NCBI GenBank assembly: GCA_029219245.1
Contig: JAQXTA010000019.1
Location: forward strand, 1-59,454
Direction: 5' to 3'
DNA from: Lachnospiraceae bacterium
Lineage (GTDB): Bacteria; Bacillota; Clostridia; Lachnospirales; Lachnospiraceae
Length of the DNA: 59,454 nucleotides
Part shown: piece by piece, positions 35,129-44,739 of the stretch
Numbering within the stretch: position 1 is the stretch's first letter
Layout of the letters: the number at the start of each line of letters is the position of its first letter
Position numbers and translations under genes: made by a program
The notes under the pieces: generated by a model
Seen by the model: the letters and a program-made list of their open reading frames with translations, nothing else
What the model was told of the DNA's origin: nothing
The model's database searches: none

Positions 35129-38100
35129 ATGTATCAGAAAGTTGACACCAACTTAAACTTTGTAGACAGAGAGAAAGAAGTCTGTCAGTTCTGGAAGGAC
35201 AATGATATTTTCCAGAAAAGTATGGATTCCAGAAAGGAAGGGCCTACCTATACCTTTTATGACGGACCGCCGACCGCAAACGGCAAGCCCCATATCGGTC
35301 ATGTATTGACACGTGTTATCAAGGATATGATTCCGAGATACCGTACCATGAAAGGTTATATGGTTCCGCGTAAGGCAGGCTGGGATACCCATGGTCTTCC
35401 GGTGGAACTGGAAGTAGAGAAATTATTAGGTCTGGATGGTAAAGAGCAGATTGAAGAATATGGTCTGGACCCATTTATCAGTAAATGTAAGGAATCGGTT
35501 TGGAAATACAAAGGTATGTGGGAGGACTTCTCTGGTACCGTTGGTTTCTGGGCAGATATGGACAACCCCTATGTAACCTATCATGATGATTTCATCGAGT
35601 CTGAGTGGTGGGCACTCAAACAAATCTGGGACAAAGGTCTCTTATACAAAGGGTTCAAAATCGTACCTTACTGTCCTCGTTGTGGTACTCCGCTTTCTTC
35701 TCACGAAGTAGCGCAGGGTTACAAGTCGGTAAAAGAACGTTCCGCAGTCGTACGTTTCAAGGTGGTCGGAGAAGATGCCTATTTCCTGGCATGGACAACC
35801 ACACCATGGACACTGCCATCGAATGTGGCACTTTGTGTGAACCCGAATGAAACCTATGTGAAGGTAAAAGCGGCTGATGGTTATACCTATTATATGGCAC
35901 AGGCACTTTTGGATAACGTACTTGGCAAACTGGCAGAAGAAGGCAAGCCTGCCTATGAAATTCTGGAAACCTATGTCGGAACTGATTTGGAATACAAGGA
36001 ATATGAACCACTGTTTGCATGTGCAGGAGAATCCGCAGCAAAACAGCATAAGAAAGCACATTTTGTAACCTGTGATAACTATGTAACCATGACAGATGGT
36101 ACCGGTATCGTTCACATTGCTCCGGCATTCGGTGAAGACGATGCCCAGGTAGGTCGTAAATATGACCTTCCTTTTGTACAGTTTGTTAACGGCAAAGGGG
36201 AAATGACAGAGGAAACCCCTTACGCGGGATTATTTGTCAAGAAAGCAGACCCGGAAGTCTTAAAGGATCTGGATAAAGAAGGCAAATTATTTGATGCACC
36301 GAAATTTGAGCATGATTATCCTTTCTGCTGGCGATGCGATACACCACTGATTTACTATGCGCGTGAATCCTGGTTTATCAAGATGACAGCGGTCAGGGAT
36401 GATCTGGTACGCAACAATAAGACCGTCAACTGGATTCCGGAATCCATCGGTGAAGGCCGCTTCGGTAACTGGCTGGAGAATATTCAGGACTGGGGTATCT
36501 CTCGTAACCGTTACTGGGGTACACCGTTAAACGTATGGGAATGTGAAGATTGTGGACATATGGAGTCCATTGGTTCCCGCGAAGAACTGGAGAAAATGAG
36601 TGGAAATCCGGAAGCGAAAACGGTAGAACTCCACAGACCTTATATCGATGCAATTACGATTACCTGTCCGAAGTGTGGCAAGACTATGAAACGTGTTCCG
36701 GAAGTTATCGACTGCTGGTTTGACTCCGGTGCGATGCCTTTCGCACAACATCATTATCCGTTTGAGAATAAAGATTTATTTGAACAGCAGTTCCCGGCAC
36801 AGTTTATTTCTGAGGCAGTAGACCAGACACGTGGATGGTTCTACTCCCTGATGGCAGAGTCCACACTGTTGTTTAACAAGGCTCCTTTTGAAAATGTAAT
36901 CGTTTTAGGACACGTACAGGATGAAAACGGACAGAAGATGAGCAAATCCAAAGGAAATGCAGTTGATCCGTTTGAAGCACTGGAAACCTACGGCGCCGAT
37001 GCTATCCGTTGGTATTTCTATATTAATTCCGCACCATGGCTGCCGAACCGTTTCCATGGCAAGGCGGTACAGGAAGGACAGCGTAAGTTCTTAGGTACCT
37101 TGTGGAATACTTATGCATTCTTCGTACTGTATGCGAACATTGATAACTTTGATGCAACCAAATATACATTGGATTATGACAAACTTCCGGTTATGGATAA
37201 GTGGTTATTATCCAAGTTAAATACTGCTATTACACAGGTAGATGATAATTTGAACAATTATCGTATTCCGGAAGCGGCAAGAGTGCTTGATAATTTCGTG
37301 GATGAGATGAGTAACTGGTATGTCAGAAGAAGCCGCGAACGTTTCTGGGCAAAAGGCATGGAGCAGGATAAAATCAATGCTTATATGACACTTTATACGG
37401 CACTTGTTACCATCTGTAAGTGTGCAGCACCGATGATTCCGTTTATGACAGAAGAAATCTATCAGAATCTGGTAAGGAGTATTGATAAAAACGCTCCGGA
37501 AAGTATCCATCTGTGTGATTTCCCGGTTGCAGACGAGAAGATGGTGGATAAGAAGTTAGAAGAAGATATGGAAGAGGTTCTGAAAATTGTTGTTATGGGA
37601 CGTGCAGCACGTAATACGGCGAATATCAAGAACCGTCAGCCTATCGGAACCATGCATGTGAAAGCGGCTAATAAGCTTGGCACATTCTATCAGGAAATCA
37701 TCGAGGATGAATTGAACGTGAAGACGGTAGAATTCTCAGATGATGTATCTGCTTTTACAAGCTATAGTTTCAAACCGCAGCTTAAGACTGTTGGACCGAA
37801 ATACGGCAAACAGCTGGGCGGTATTAAGAATTATCTGGCAAACGTGGATGGAAGCGCCGCTATGGCAGCTTTGAAAGCGGATGGGGCTTTGAAATTTGAA
37901 GTGGACGGTACCGAAATCTCTCTGGCAGAGGAGGATCTGCTGATTGAGATGGCACAGAAGGAAGGTTTTGTGGCAGAAGCGGACAATTATGTGACGGTTG
38001 TACTGGATACTAATCTGACCGAAGAACTGATTGAGGAAGGCTTCGTCTATGAGGTGATTAGCAAGATTCAGACCATGCGTAAGGACGCAGGATTTGAGGT

Positions 38101-38284
38101 TATGGACCACATTAAAGTTTCCGTAAACGATAATGACAAGGTAGCTGCGATTGTGAAGAAGAATGAATCCATGATTGCAGGTAAGGTACTGGCAGACAGT
38201 ATGGTAACCGGAGAAACCCTTTCTGTTTCCAAGGAATGGAACGTAAATGGCGAAAAAGTTGTAATTTCTATCGAAAAACAATAG
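35129..38284 (+). CDS. ileS: Isoleucyl-tRNA synthetase (type 2-like)
   Basis: A 1051-residue enzyme charging tRNA-Ile. HIGH is at about residues 54-57 ('GKPHIGHVLTRVIKD') and KMSKS at about 603-607. The editing (CP1) domain shows 'WTTTPWTLPSN'. Zinc-type Cys pairs occur at 'CPRCGTP', 'CEDCG' and 'CPKCGKT'. A C-terminal extension follows the anticodon-binding domain. The opening ('NFVDREKEVCQFWKDNDIFQKS') and 'RKAGWDTHGLPVELEVEK' look like the eukaryote-like IleRS2 group, which is intrinsically less sensitive to mupirocin, rather than the E. coli IleRS1 type. Expression is governed by the upstream T-box. Confidence 0.95.
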   Translation: MYQKVDTNLNFVDREKEVCQFWKDNDIFQKSMDSRKEGPTYTFYDGPPTANGKPHIGHVLTRVIKDMIPRYRTMKGYMVPRKAGWDTHGLPVELEVEKLLGLDGKEQIEEYGLDPFISKCKESVWKYKGMWEDFSGTVGFWADMDNPYVTYHDDFIESEWWALKQIWDKGLLYKGFKIVPYCPRCGTPLSSHEVAQGYKSVKERSAVVRFKVVGEDAYFLAWTTTPWTLPSNVALCVNPNETYVKVKAADGYTYYMAQALLDNVLGKLAEEGKPAYEILETYVGTDLEYKEYEPLFACAGESAAKQHKKAHFVTCDNYVTMTDGTGIVHIAPAFGEDDAQVGRKYDLPFVQFVNGKGEMTEETPYAGLFVKKADPEVLKDLDKEGKLFDAPKFEHDYPFCWRCDTPLIYYARESWFIKMTAVRDDLVRNNKTVNWIPESIGEGRFGNWLENIQDWGISRNRYWGTPLNVWECEDCGHMESIGSREELEKMSGNPEAKTVELHRPYIDAITITCPKCGKTMKRVPEVIDCWFDSGAMPFAQHHYPFENKDLFEQQFPAQFISEAVDQTRGWFYSLMAESTLLFNKAPFENVIVLGHVQDENGQKMSKSKGNAVDPFEALETYGADAIRWYFYINSAPWLPNRFHGKAVQEGQRKFLGTLWNTYAFFVLYANIDNFDATKYTLDYDKLPVMDKWLLSKLNTAITQVDDNLNNYRIPEAARVLDNFVDEMSNWYVRRSRERFWAKGMEQDKINAYMTLYTALVTICKCAAPMIPFMTEEIYQNLVRSIDKNAPESIHLCDFPVADEKMVDKKLEEDMEEVLKIVVMGRAARNTANIKNRQPIGTMHVKAANKLGTFYQEIIEDELNVKTVEFSDDVSAFTSYSFKPQLKTVGPKYGKQLGGIKNYLANVDGSAAMAALKADGALKFEVDGTEISLAEEDLLIEMAQKEGFVAEADNYVTVVLDTNLTEELIEEGFVYEVISKIQTMRKDAGFEVMDHIKVSVNDNDKVAAIVKKNESMIAGKVLADSMVTGETLSVSKEWNVNGEKVVISIEKQ

Positions 38285-38299
38285 AAAGAGTGATATAAT
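38271..38299 (+). promoter_or_regulatory. Likely sigma-A extended -10 promoter for glgP
   Basis: TCGAAA (38271-38276, overlapping the ileS end), 17-base spacer, TATAAT (38294-38299) preceded by TG at the extended position. The start point would fall inside the palindrome at 38301-38325. Confidence 0.55.
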
Positions 38300-38300
38300 A

Positions 38301-38325
38301 GTCTGGACAGTGTGACTGTCCAGAC
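38301..38325. promoter_or_regulatory. Perfect 25-bp palindrome at the predicted glgP start point
   Basis: GTCTGGACAG (38301-38310), centre TGTGA, CTGTCCAGAC (38316-38325). No T-run follows, so it is not a normal terminator. Its place directly after a -10 element suggests a repressor operator, or a hairpin at the mRNA 5' end. Confidence 0.5.
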
Positions 38326-38378
38326 GGAAGCTTACATAACCGGTTTCCCAAAAAAGTGCAGAATGAGGAGGAAAAAAT

Positions 38379-40856
38379 ATGGCAAAAAAGGCGGCAACAT
38401 TTGATACGGAGCTTTTTAAAAGAAGTGTACTTTATAATATTAAGACTCTTTATCGTAAAACCTTGGAAGAAGCAACCGATCAGCAGATTTTTCAGGCAGT
38501 ATCTTATGCTATTAAGGATGCTATCGTAGATCAGTGGTTGACCACACAGAAAGAATACGATAAACAGGATCCAAAGATGGTCTACTATCTGTCTATGGAG
38601 TTTTTGATGGGGCGTGCCCTTGGTAATAATATTATTAACCTGCAGGCTTATAAGGAAGTAGAGAAAGCTCTTAAGGAACTCGGAATTGACATTAATGTAG
38701 TGGAAGACCAGGAACCGGATGCAGCACTCGGAAACGGTGGTCTTGGTAGACTTGCAGCATGTTTCTTAGACTCTCTTGCTACACTTGGATATGCAGCATA
38801 TGGCTGTGGTATCCGTTACCGTTATGGTATGTTCAAGCAGGAAATCCGGGATGGCTATCAGGTAGAAGTGCCGGATAACTGGTTAAAAGACGGAAATCCT
38901 TTTGAACTGCGCAGACCGGAATATGCCAAAGAAGTAAAGTTTGGCGGTTATGTCAATGTTTATGTGGATGAAAATGGAAGAAGCAATTTCAAACAGGAAG
39001 GTTATCAGTCTGTTCGTGCAATCCCTTATGATATGCCGGTTGTCGGTTATGGTAACGGTATCGTTAATACACTTCGTATCTGGGATGCCGAACCTGTTGA
39101 ATGCTTCCAACTTGACTCTTTCGATAAAGGTTATTACCGCAAAGCAGTAGAGCAGGAGAACCTTGCGAGAAATATTGTAGAAGTACTTTATCCGAATGAC
39201 AATCATTATGCAGGTAAGGAGCTGCGCTTAAAACAGCAGTATTTCTTTATTTCCGCCTCGGTACAGGAAGCGGTTGCCAAATATATGCGTAAGCATGATG
39301 ACATTCGTAAATTCTATGAAAAAGTTACCTTCCAGTTGAACGATACTCATCCGACGGTAGCAATTGCGGAACTGATGCGTATCCTGATGGATGAATATTA
39401 TTTAACATGGGATGAAGCATGGGAAGTTACCACTAAGACCTGTGCTTATACAAATCACACCATTATGGCAGAAGCTTTGGAAAAATGGCCTATTGAGCTG
39501 TTCTCCAGACTGCTTCCGCGTGTCTATCAGATTGTGGAAGAAATTAACCGCCGATTTGTGGCACAGATTGAACAGAAATATCCGGGCAATCAGGAGAAAA
39601 TCCGTAAAATGGCAATTATCTATGACGGACAGGTCAAGATGGCACATCTCGCCATTGCCGCAGGCTATTCCGTAAACGGTGTTGCAAGATTACATACAGA
39701 AATTTTGAAGCATCAGGAATTAAAAGATTTCTATGAAATGATGCCGGAGAAATTTAACAATAAGACAAACGGTATTACTCAGAGACGTTTCTTACTTCAT
39801 GCTAATCCATTACTTGCAGACTGGGTAACAGCGCATGTCGGAAATGACTGGATTACGGATTTGCCTAAGATAAATAAGTTAAAGGTTTATGCGGATGATG
39901 AAAAGGCACAGCAGGAATTCATGAATATTAAATACCGCAACAAGGTACGTCTGGCAGAATATATTCTGGAGCACAACGGAATTGAAGTAGATCCCCGTTC
40001 CATTTTCGATGTAAAGGTTAAGAGATTGCATGAATACAAACGTCAGTTATTGAACATACTTCATGTTATGTATTTATACAATGAGTTAAAAGAGCATCCG
40101 GATATGGATTTCTATCCTAGAACCTTCATTTTCGGTGCCAAAGCGGCAGCAGGCTACCGCAATGCAAAATTAACCATTAAGCTGATTAACTCCGTTGCAG
40201 ACGTTATCAATAACGATGCCAGCATTAACGGTAAGATTAAAGTAGTGTTCATTGAGAACTACCGGGTATCCAATGCCGAGATTATCTTTGCAGCATCTGA
40301 TGTATCGGAGCAGATTTCTACCGCAAGTAAGGAAGCATCCGGTACCGGTAATATGAAGTTTATGTTAAATGGTGCGCTGACTATCGGTACAATGGATGGT
40401 GCAAACGTAGAAATTGTGGAAGAAGTTGGCGAAGAGAATGCTTTCATCTTCGGACTCAGCTCGGATGAAGTTATCCATTATGAGAACTATGGCGGATACG
40501 ATCCGATGGAAATCTTCAACAATGATCCGGATATCCGAAAAGTATTGATGCAGTTAATTAACGGAACTTATGCACCAAACGATCCGGATTTGTTCCGTCC
40601 GTTATATAATTCTCTGTTAAATACACAGAGTACATCCAAAGCAGATACTTATTTCATTCTGAAGGATTTCAAGTCCTATGCAGAAGCACAAAGAAAAGTG
40701 GAGAAAGCATATCGGGATGAAAAAGGCTGGGCAAGAAGCGCTATCTTAAATGTAGCATGTTCCGGTAAGTTTACCTCTGACAGAACCATTCAGGAATATG
40801 TAGATGATATCTGGAAGCTGGATAAGGTTGTGCTTCCCAAAAAAACTTTGAAATAA
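38379..40856 (+). CDS. glgP: Glycogen/starch/alpha-glucan phosphorylase
   Basis: An 825-residue PLP enzyme that releases glucose 1-phosphate from alpha-1,4-glucans. 'YYLSMEFLMGRALGNN', 'DAALGNGGLGRLAACFLDSLATLGY', 'QLNDTHPTVAIAELMRIL' and 'FDVKVKRLHEYKRQLLNILH' are family blocks, and the PLP lysine is in 'EASGTGNMKFMLNGALTIG' (about residue 660). Normal length. GAGGAGG precedes ATG 38379. It degrades glycogen made through the glgC/glgD product, though that pair lies 30 kb away. It has its own promoter region with a striking palindrome. Confidence 0.95.
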   Translation: MAKKAATFDTELFKRSVLYNIKTLYRKTLEEATDQQIFQAVSYAIKDAIVDQWLTTQKEYDKQDPKMVYYLSMEFLMGRALGNNIINLQAYKEVEKALKELGIDINVVEDQEPDAALGNGGLGRLAACFLDSLATLGYAAYGCGIRYRYGMFKQEIRDGYQVEVPDNWLKDGNPFELRRPEYAKEVKFGGYVNVYVDENGRSNFKQEGYQSVRAIPYDMPVVGYGNGIVNTLRIWDAEPVECFQLDSFDKGYYRKAVEQENLARNIVEVLYPNDNHYAGKELRLKQQYFFISASVQEAVAKYMRKHDDIRKFYEKVTFQLNDTHPTVAIAELMRILMDEYYLTWDEAWEVTTKTCAYTNHTIMAEALEKWPIELFSRLLPRVYQIVEEINRRFVAQIEQKYPGNQEKIRKMAIIYDGQVKMAHLAIAAGYSVNGVARLHTEILKHQELKDFYEMMPEKFNNKTNGITQRRFLLHANPLLADWVTAHVGNDWITDLPKINKLKVYADDEKAQQEFMNIKYRNKVRLAEYILEHNGIEVDPRSIFDVKVKRLHEYKRQLLNILHVMYLYNELKEHPDMDFYPRTFIFGAKAAAGYRNAKLTIKLINSVADVINNDASINGKIKVVFIENYRVSNAEIIFAASDVSEQISTASKEASGTGNMKFMLNGALTIGTMDGANVEIVEEVGEENAFIFGLSSDEVIHYENYGGYDPMEIFNNDPDIRKVLMQLINGTYAPNDPDLFRPLYNSLLNTQSTSKADTYFILKDFKSYAEAQRKVEKAYRDEKGWARSAILNVACSGKFTSDRTIQEYVDDIWKLDKVVLPKKTLK

Positions 40857-40864
40857 TTTAAACC

Positions 40865-40903
40865 AAAGAGGTCTGGACACAAAAGTGTGTGGACCTCTTT
40901 TTG
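40865..40903 (+). terminator. Intrinsic terminator between glgP and hflX
   Basis: AAAGAGGTC (40865-40873) pairs with GACCTCTTT (40892-40900), and the inner GGACAC/GTGTGT part pairs imperfectly; a T-run follows. The core GTCTGGACA is shared with the palindrome upstream of glgP. Confidence 0.85.
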
Positions 40904-40915
40904 CACAAGGAGAAT

Positions 40916-42229
40916 ATGGAAAAAGCATTATTAGTAGGCATAAATCTGAATAATGGTGAGGATTATAAATTATCTCTGGAAGAACTGGGCAGTCTGGCAG
41001 AGGCTTGTGATATGGAAGTAGTTGGCTTTGTAGAACAGAATCTGTCGGAAGTCCATAAAGCATATTATATCGGCACCGGTAAAGTAGAAGAAGTAAAAGA
41101 AATCGCGGAAGAGAAAGAAGCGGATGTTATTATCTTTGACAATTCGTTATCCCCGATGCAGATGCGTAACCTACAGGATAAAATCGGAAAGCCGATTTTG
41201 GACAGAAGTGCTTTGATTCTCGATATTTTTGCAAGTAGAGCACGTTCCAGGGAAGCAAGGCTTCAAGTGGAGGTAGCAAGGTTACAGTATATGTTGCCGA
41301 GGTTGGTAGGCATGCATGCAGCACTCAGCCGTCAGGGCGGCGGCAGCGGAGCCATGAGCAACAAGGGTGCCGGTGAGAAAAAGCTGGAACTGGACCGACG
41401 AGTGTTGGAACATCGCCTTGCCGAATATCGAAGAGAGTTAAAAGAGGTCAGCGCAGAACGGCAGACACAGCGCAAGAAACGTGCTGCATCCGGTATGCCG
41501 CGTGTGGCACTGGTGGGTTATACCAATGCCGGAAAATCTACGTTATTAAATGCAATGCTGGACTTATACGGTGTGGATGAAATCGATGTGGAAGAGAAAA
41601 AAGTCATGGAGAAGGATATGCTTTTTGCTACCCTGGATACGACGGTGCGTAAAATAGCACCGGAGAAACACCATGCATTTCTCTTGTCGGATACGGTCGG
41701 TTTTATTCATAAGCTGCCCCACAATCTGATAGAGGCTTTTCATTCTACGTTGGAGGAAGCAAAAGAGGCCGATATACTGCTGCAGGTAGTGGATTACAGC
41801 GATGAGCATTACAAGGAACAGATTGCCGTTACCAATCAGACTTTACGGGAATTGGGTGCCGAAAACATTCCGATGCTTTATGTCTATAATAAAGCGGATA
41901 AAGTGGCACCGGAGAACCTTCCGGGCAGTCTGTCCGGTGAGTCCGCAAGAAAGCTACCGTATGTGACACAAGACAGTATATACTTGTCTGCCCGCGAAAA
42001 AATCGGTATGGAAGAATTGGTCTGCCTGATTGAAGAAAAGCTTTCCGGTGGATACAAGGAGTGTGAACTTCTGATTCCGTATACGGATGGCAGGGCTGTT
42101 TCGTACTTAAAGGAAAATGCTGTTGTCCTTACTATGGAATATCGTGATAACGGGGTCTATATGAAAGTAAACTGTAAGGTGCAGGATTGCAACTATTATG
42201 AAAAATACCAGATAAATTCAAAAATTTGA
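40916..42229 (+). CDS. hflX: Ribosome-associated GTPase HflX
   Basis: A 437-residue GTPase that splits stalled or stressed ribosomes. The N-terminal HflX domain shows 'YYIGTGKVEEVKEI', 'IIFDNSLSPMQMRNLQ' and 'DRSALILDIFASRARSREARLQVEVARLQYMLPRL', with the glycine-rich 'RQGGGSGAMSNKGAGEKKLELDRR'. The G domain has G1 'GYTNAGKST', G3 'DTVGF' and G4 'NKAD'. ATG 40916 has AAGGAGA very close upstream (3-base gap); the frame is open upstream only through the glgP terminator, so no earlier start is credible. Confidence 0.94.
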   Translation: MEKALLVGINLNNGEDYKLSLEELGSLAEACDMEVVGFVEQNLSEVHKAYYIGTGKVEEVKEIAEEKEADVIIFDNSLSPMQMRNLQDKIGKPILDRSALILDIFASRARSREARLQVEVARLQYMLPRLVGMHAALSRQGGGSGAMSNKGAGEKKLELDRRVLEHRLAEYRRELKEVSAERQTQRKKRAASGMPRVALVGYTNAGKSTLLNAMLDLYGVDEIDVEEKKVMEKDMLFATLDTTVRKIAPEKHHAFLLSDTVGFIHKLPHNLIEAFHSTLEEAKEADILLQVVDYSDEHYKEQIAVTNQTLRELGAENIPMLYVYNKADKVAPENLPGSLSGESARKLPYVTQDSIYLSAREKIGMEELVCLIEEKLSGGYKECELLIPYTDGRAVSYLKENAVVLTMEYRDNGVYMKVNCKVQDCNYYEKYQINSKI

Positions 42230-42260
42230 GGGACGGACCACAACATCTGCCCCTCTTTTT
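42228..42260 (+). terminator. Intrinsic terminator after hflX
   Basis: GAGGG (42228-42232) and CCCTC (42251-42255) flank an 18-base loop, followed by a T-run. The stem begins inside the stop codon. It is short but has a good T-tract. Confidence 0.65.
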
Positions 42261-42289
42261 GCATAGAAAACACAAGTTTTCAAAATCCA

Positions 42290-42318
42290 TTGCATCCACT
42301 TGTTTTATCTTATATAAT
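42290..42318 (+). promoter_or_regulatory. Sigma-A promoter for the aconitase-family hydratase
   Basis: TTGCAT (42290-42295), 17-base spacer, TATAAT (42313-42318), with a leader of about 90 bases. Confidence 0.6.
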
Positions 42319-42417
42319 GAATAACTAGGGACAGATTTTGCAAATAGCTTTTTCAACGCTGAATTGATAATAGCTGAAAAATGAAAATAGATACGAAAAG
42401 GCAGAGGAGGAGTCAAT

Positions 42418-44715
42418 ATGATTAAATTAATGGAGAGTGGTGCCTATCTTATAAACGGAACCGAAATTATTCCGGATAAAGAAGATGCTGCAGCACTGAT
42501 TAAGAACAGGACGGGAAAGGATATTTCCAAACAGGAAGCAACACAGAATACTATGGCATATGGTATTTTGAAGGAACACAATACCTCCGGTAACATGGAT
42601 AAGCTGAAAATCAAGTTTGATAAGCTTACTTCTCATGATATTACTTTCGTAGGAATCATTCAGACAGCCAGAGCATCCGGACTGAAAAAATTCCCGATTC
42701 CTTATGTATTAACCAACTGTCACAATTCTCTCTGTGCGGTAGGCGGTACGATTAATGAAGATGACCATATGTTTGGTCTTACCTGTGCAAAGAAATATGG
42801 CGGGGTTTATGTTCCGCCTCATCAGGCCGTTATTCATCAGTATGCAAGAGAAATGTTAGCCGGCGGCGGCAAGATGATTCTTGGTTCCGATTCTCATACC
42901 AGATATGGTGCACTTGGTACCATGGCAATGGGAGAAGGGGGCCCGGAGCTTGTGAAACAGCTTTTGTCCCAGACTTATGATATCAATATGCCGGGTGTAG
43001 TCGGCGTTTATTTAAAAGGCGCACCGGTGAAGGGGGTAGGTCCTCAGGACGTTGCACTGGCAATTATCGGAGCTGTTTTTGAAAATGGTTATGTTAAAAA
43101 TAAAGTAATGGAATTTGTTGGACCTGGTGTTGCTTCTTTAAGTGCTGATTTCCGTATCGGTATCGATGTTATGACAACAGAAACAACCTGCTTGTCTTCT
43201 ATCTGGAAAACGGACGAACAGATTAAAGAATTCTATGAGATTCATGGAAGAAGCGAAGATTATAAAGAATTGAATCCGGGTGAAGTGGCATATTATGATG
43301 GTATGATAGAGGTTGATTTATCGGCTGTCAAACCAATGATTGCAATGCCGTTCCATCCAAGCAACACGTATACGATTGATGAACTGAATGCGAACCTTTC
43401 CGATATTCTTCACGATGTGGAGAAAAGAGCCAAAGTCAGCTTAGATGGTGCGGTACCGTACTCTTTACAGGATAAAGTAGTGAATGGCAAATTTATGGTA
43501 GATCAGGGTATCATTGCAGGTTGTGCCGGTGGTGGATTTGAAAACATCTGCGCGGCAGCCGACATTCTGAAAGGTTCCTACATAGGTTCTGATGGCTTTA
43601 CTTTGAGTGTATATCCGGCATCCATGCCAGTCTATATGGAATTGATTAGAAATGGCTGTGCGGCAACCATTTTAGAAACCGGTGCGGTTATGAAAACAGC
43701 GTTCTGCGGACCTTGTTTCGGTGCAGGGGATACGCCTGCAAATAATGCATTCAGTATCCGTCATTCTACCAGAAACTTCCCGAACAGAGAAGGTTCCAAG
43801 TTGCAGAATGGTCAGATTTCCTCTGTGGCACTTATGGATGCGCGTTCCATTGCGGCAACCGCAGCTAACAAGGGTGTACTGACACCGGCAACCGAATTTG
43901 ATGGAGAAATCGGTAAATACAAATATCATTTTGATGCAAATATTTATGCAAACCGCGTATTTGATTCCAAAGGGGTTGCAGATGAGACTGTGGAAATCCA
44001 GTTCGGTCCGAACATCAAAGACTGGCCGGCAATGGGAGCTTTACCGGATAATCTGGTTCTGCGTGTCGTATCTGAAATTCATGATCCGGTTACGACAACT
44101 GATGAACTGATTCCTTCCGGCGAAACATCCTCTTATCGTTCCAATCCTTTGGGACTGGCAGAATTTACTTTATCCAGAAAGGATCCGGAGTATGTGGGAC
44201 GGGCGAAGGAAATTCAGAAAGCAGAGAAAGCCAGAATGGCAGGAGAACATCCATGCCAGGTATATCCGGATATCAAACCGGTTATGAATGTGATTAAAGA
44301 AAGCTTTGATAAAGTATCCCATGAAAATACGGGATTTGGTTCCACTATCTTTGCTGTAAAGCCGGGTGATGGCTCTGCGAGAGAGCAGGCAGCAAGCTGT
44401 CAGAAGGTACTTGGCGGATGGGCAAATATTGCGAATGAATATGCTACAAAGAGATATCGTTCCAATCTGATCAACTGGGGTATGCTTCCATTCCTGATTG
44501 AAGAAGGAGAGCTTCCGTTTAAGAATCTGGATTATCTTTTCATTCCGGATATTAAGAAAGCAGTGGAAGAAAAATGGGATACGATAAAAGCCTATACCGT
44601 ATCGGTAGATAAAAATGCCATGAATGCATTTGACTTGAAGTTAGGTGAGCTGACGGATGAAGAACGCCAGATTATTTTGAAAGGATGTCTGATTAATTAT
44701 AACAGAGTAAATTAA
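42418..44715 (+). CDS. Aconitase-superfamily hydratase (YbhJ-like)
   Basis: A 765-residue 4Fe-4S hydratase. The Cys ligands are visible as '[12 protein letters not shown]' (Cys about 369) and '[10 protein letters not shown]' (about 429 and 432). '[21 protein letters not shown]' is the substrate/iron-site block, and the C-terminal swivel part holds '[33 protein letters not shown]'. The sequence looks like the YbhJ hydratase branch more than classical AcnA/AcnB, so the substrate may not be citrate. GAGGAGG is 5-6 bases before ATG 42418. It could close a partial TCA branch in an anaerobe; no TCA partners are nearby. Confidence 0.85.
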   Translation: MIKLMESGAYLINGTEIIPDKEDAAALIKNRTGKDISKQEATQNTMAYGILKEHNTSGNMDKLKIKFDKLTSHDITFVGIIQTARASGLKKFPIPYVLTNCHNSLCAVGGTINEDDHMFGLTCAKKYGGVYVPPHQAVIHQYAREMLAGGGKMILGSDSHTRYGALGTMAMGEGGPELVKQLLSQTYDINMPGVVGVYLKGAPVKGVGPQDVALAIIGAVFENGYVKNKVMEFVGPGVASLSADFRIGIDVMTTETTCLSSIWKTDEQIKEFYEIHGRSEDYKELNPGEVAYYDGMIEVDLSAVKPMIAMPFHPSNTYTIDELNANLSDILHDVEKRAKVSLDGAVPYSLQDKVVNGKFMVDQGIIAGCAGGGFENICAAADILKGSYIGSDGFTLSVYPASMPVYMELIRNGCAATILETGAVMKTAFCGPCFGAGDTPANNAFSIRHSTRNFPNREGSKLQNGQISSVALMDARSIAATAANKGVLTPATEFDGEIGKYKYHFDANIYANRVFDSKGVADETVEIQFGPNIKDWPAMGALPDNLVLRVVSEIHDPVTTTDELIPSGETSSYRSNPLGLAEFTLSRKDPEYVGRAKEIQKAEKARMAGEHPCQVYPDIKPVMNVIKESFDKVSHENTGFGSTIFAVKPGDGSAREQAASCQKVLGGWANIANEYATKRYRSNLINWGMLPFLIEEGELPFKNLDYLFIPDIKKAVEEKWDTIKAYTVSVDKNAMNAFDLKLGELTDEERQIILKGCLINYNRVN

Positions 44716-44739
44716 GATACACTCTTATATCAGAAACTT

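Noticed and set aside
38301..38325. Palindrome after ileS as its terminator
   Set aside because: The stem is strong but no T-run follows on either strand, and it lies directly after a -10 element.
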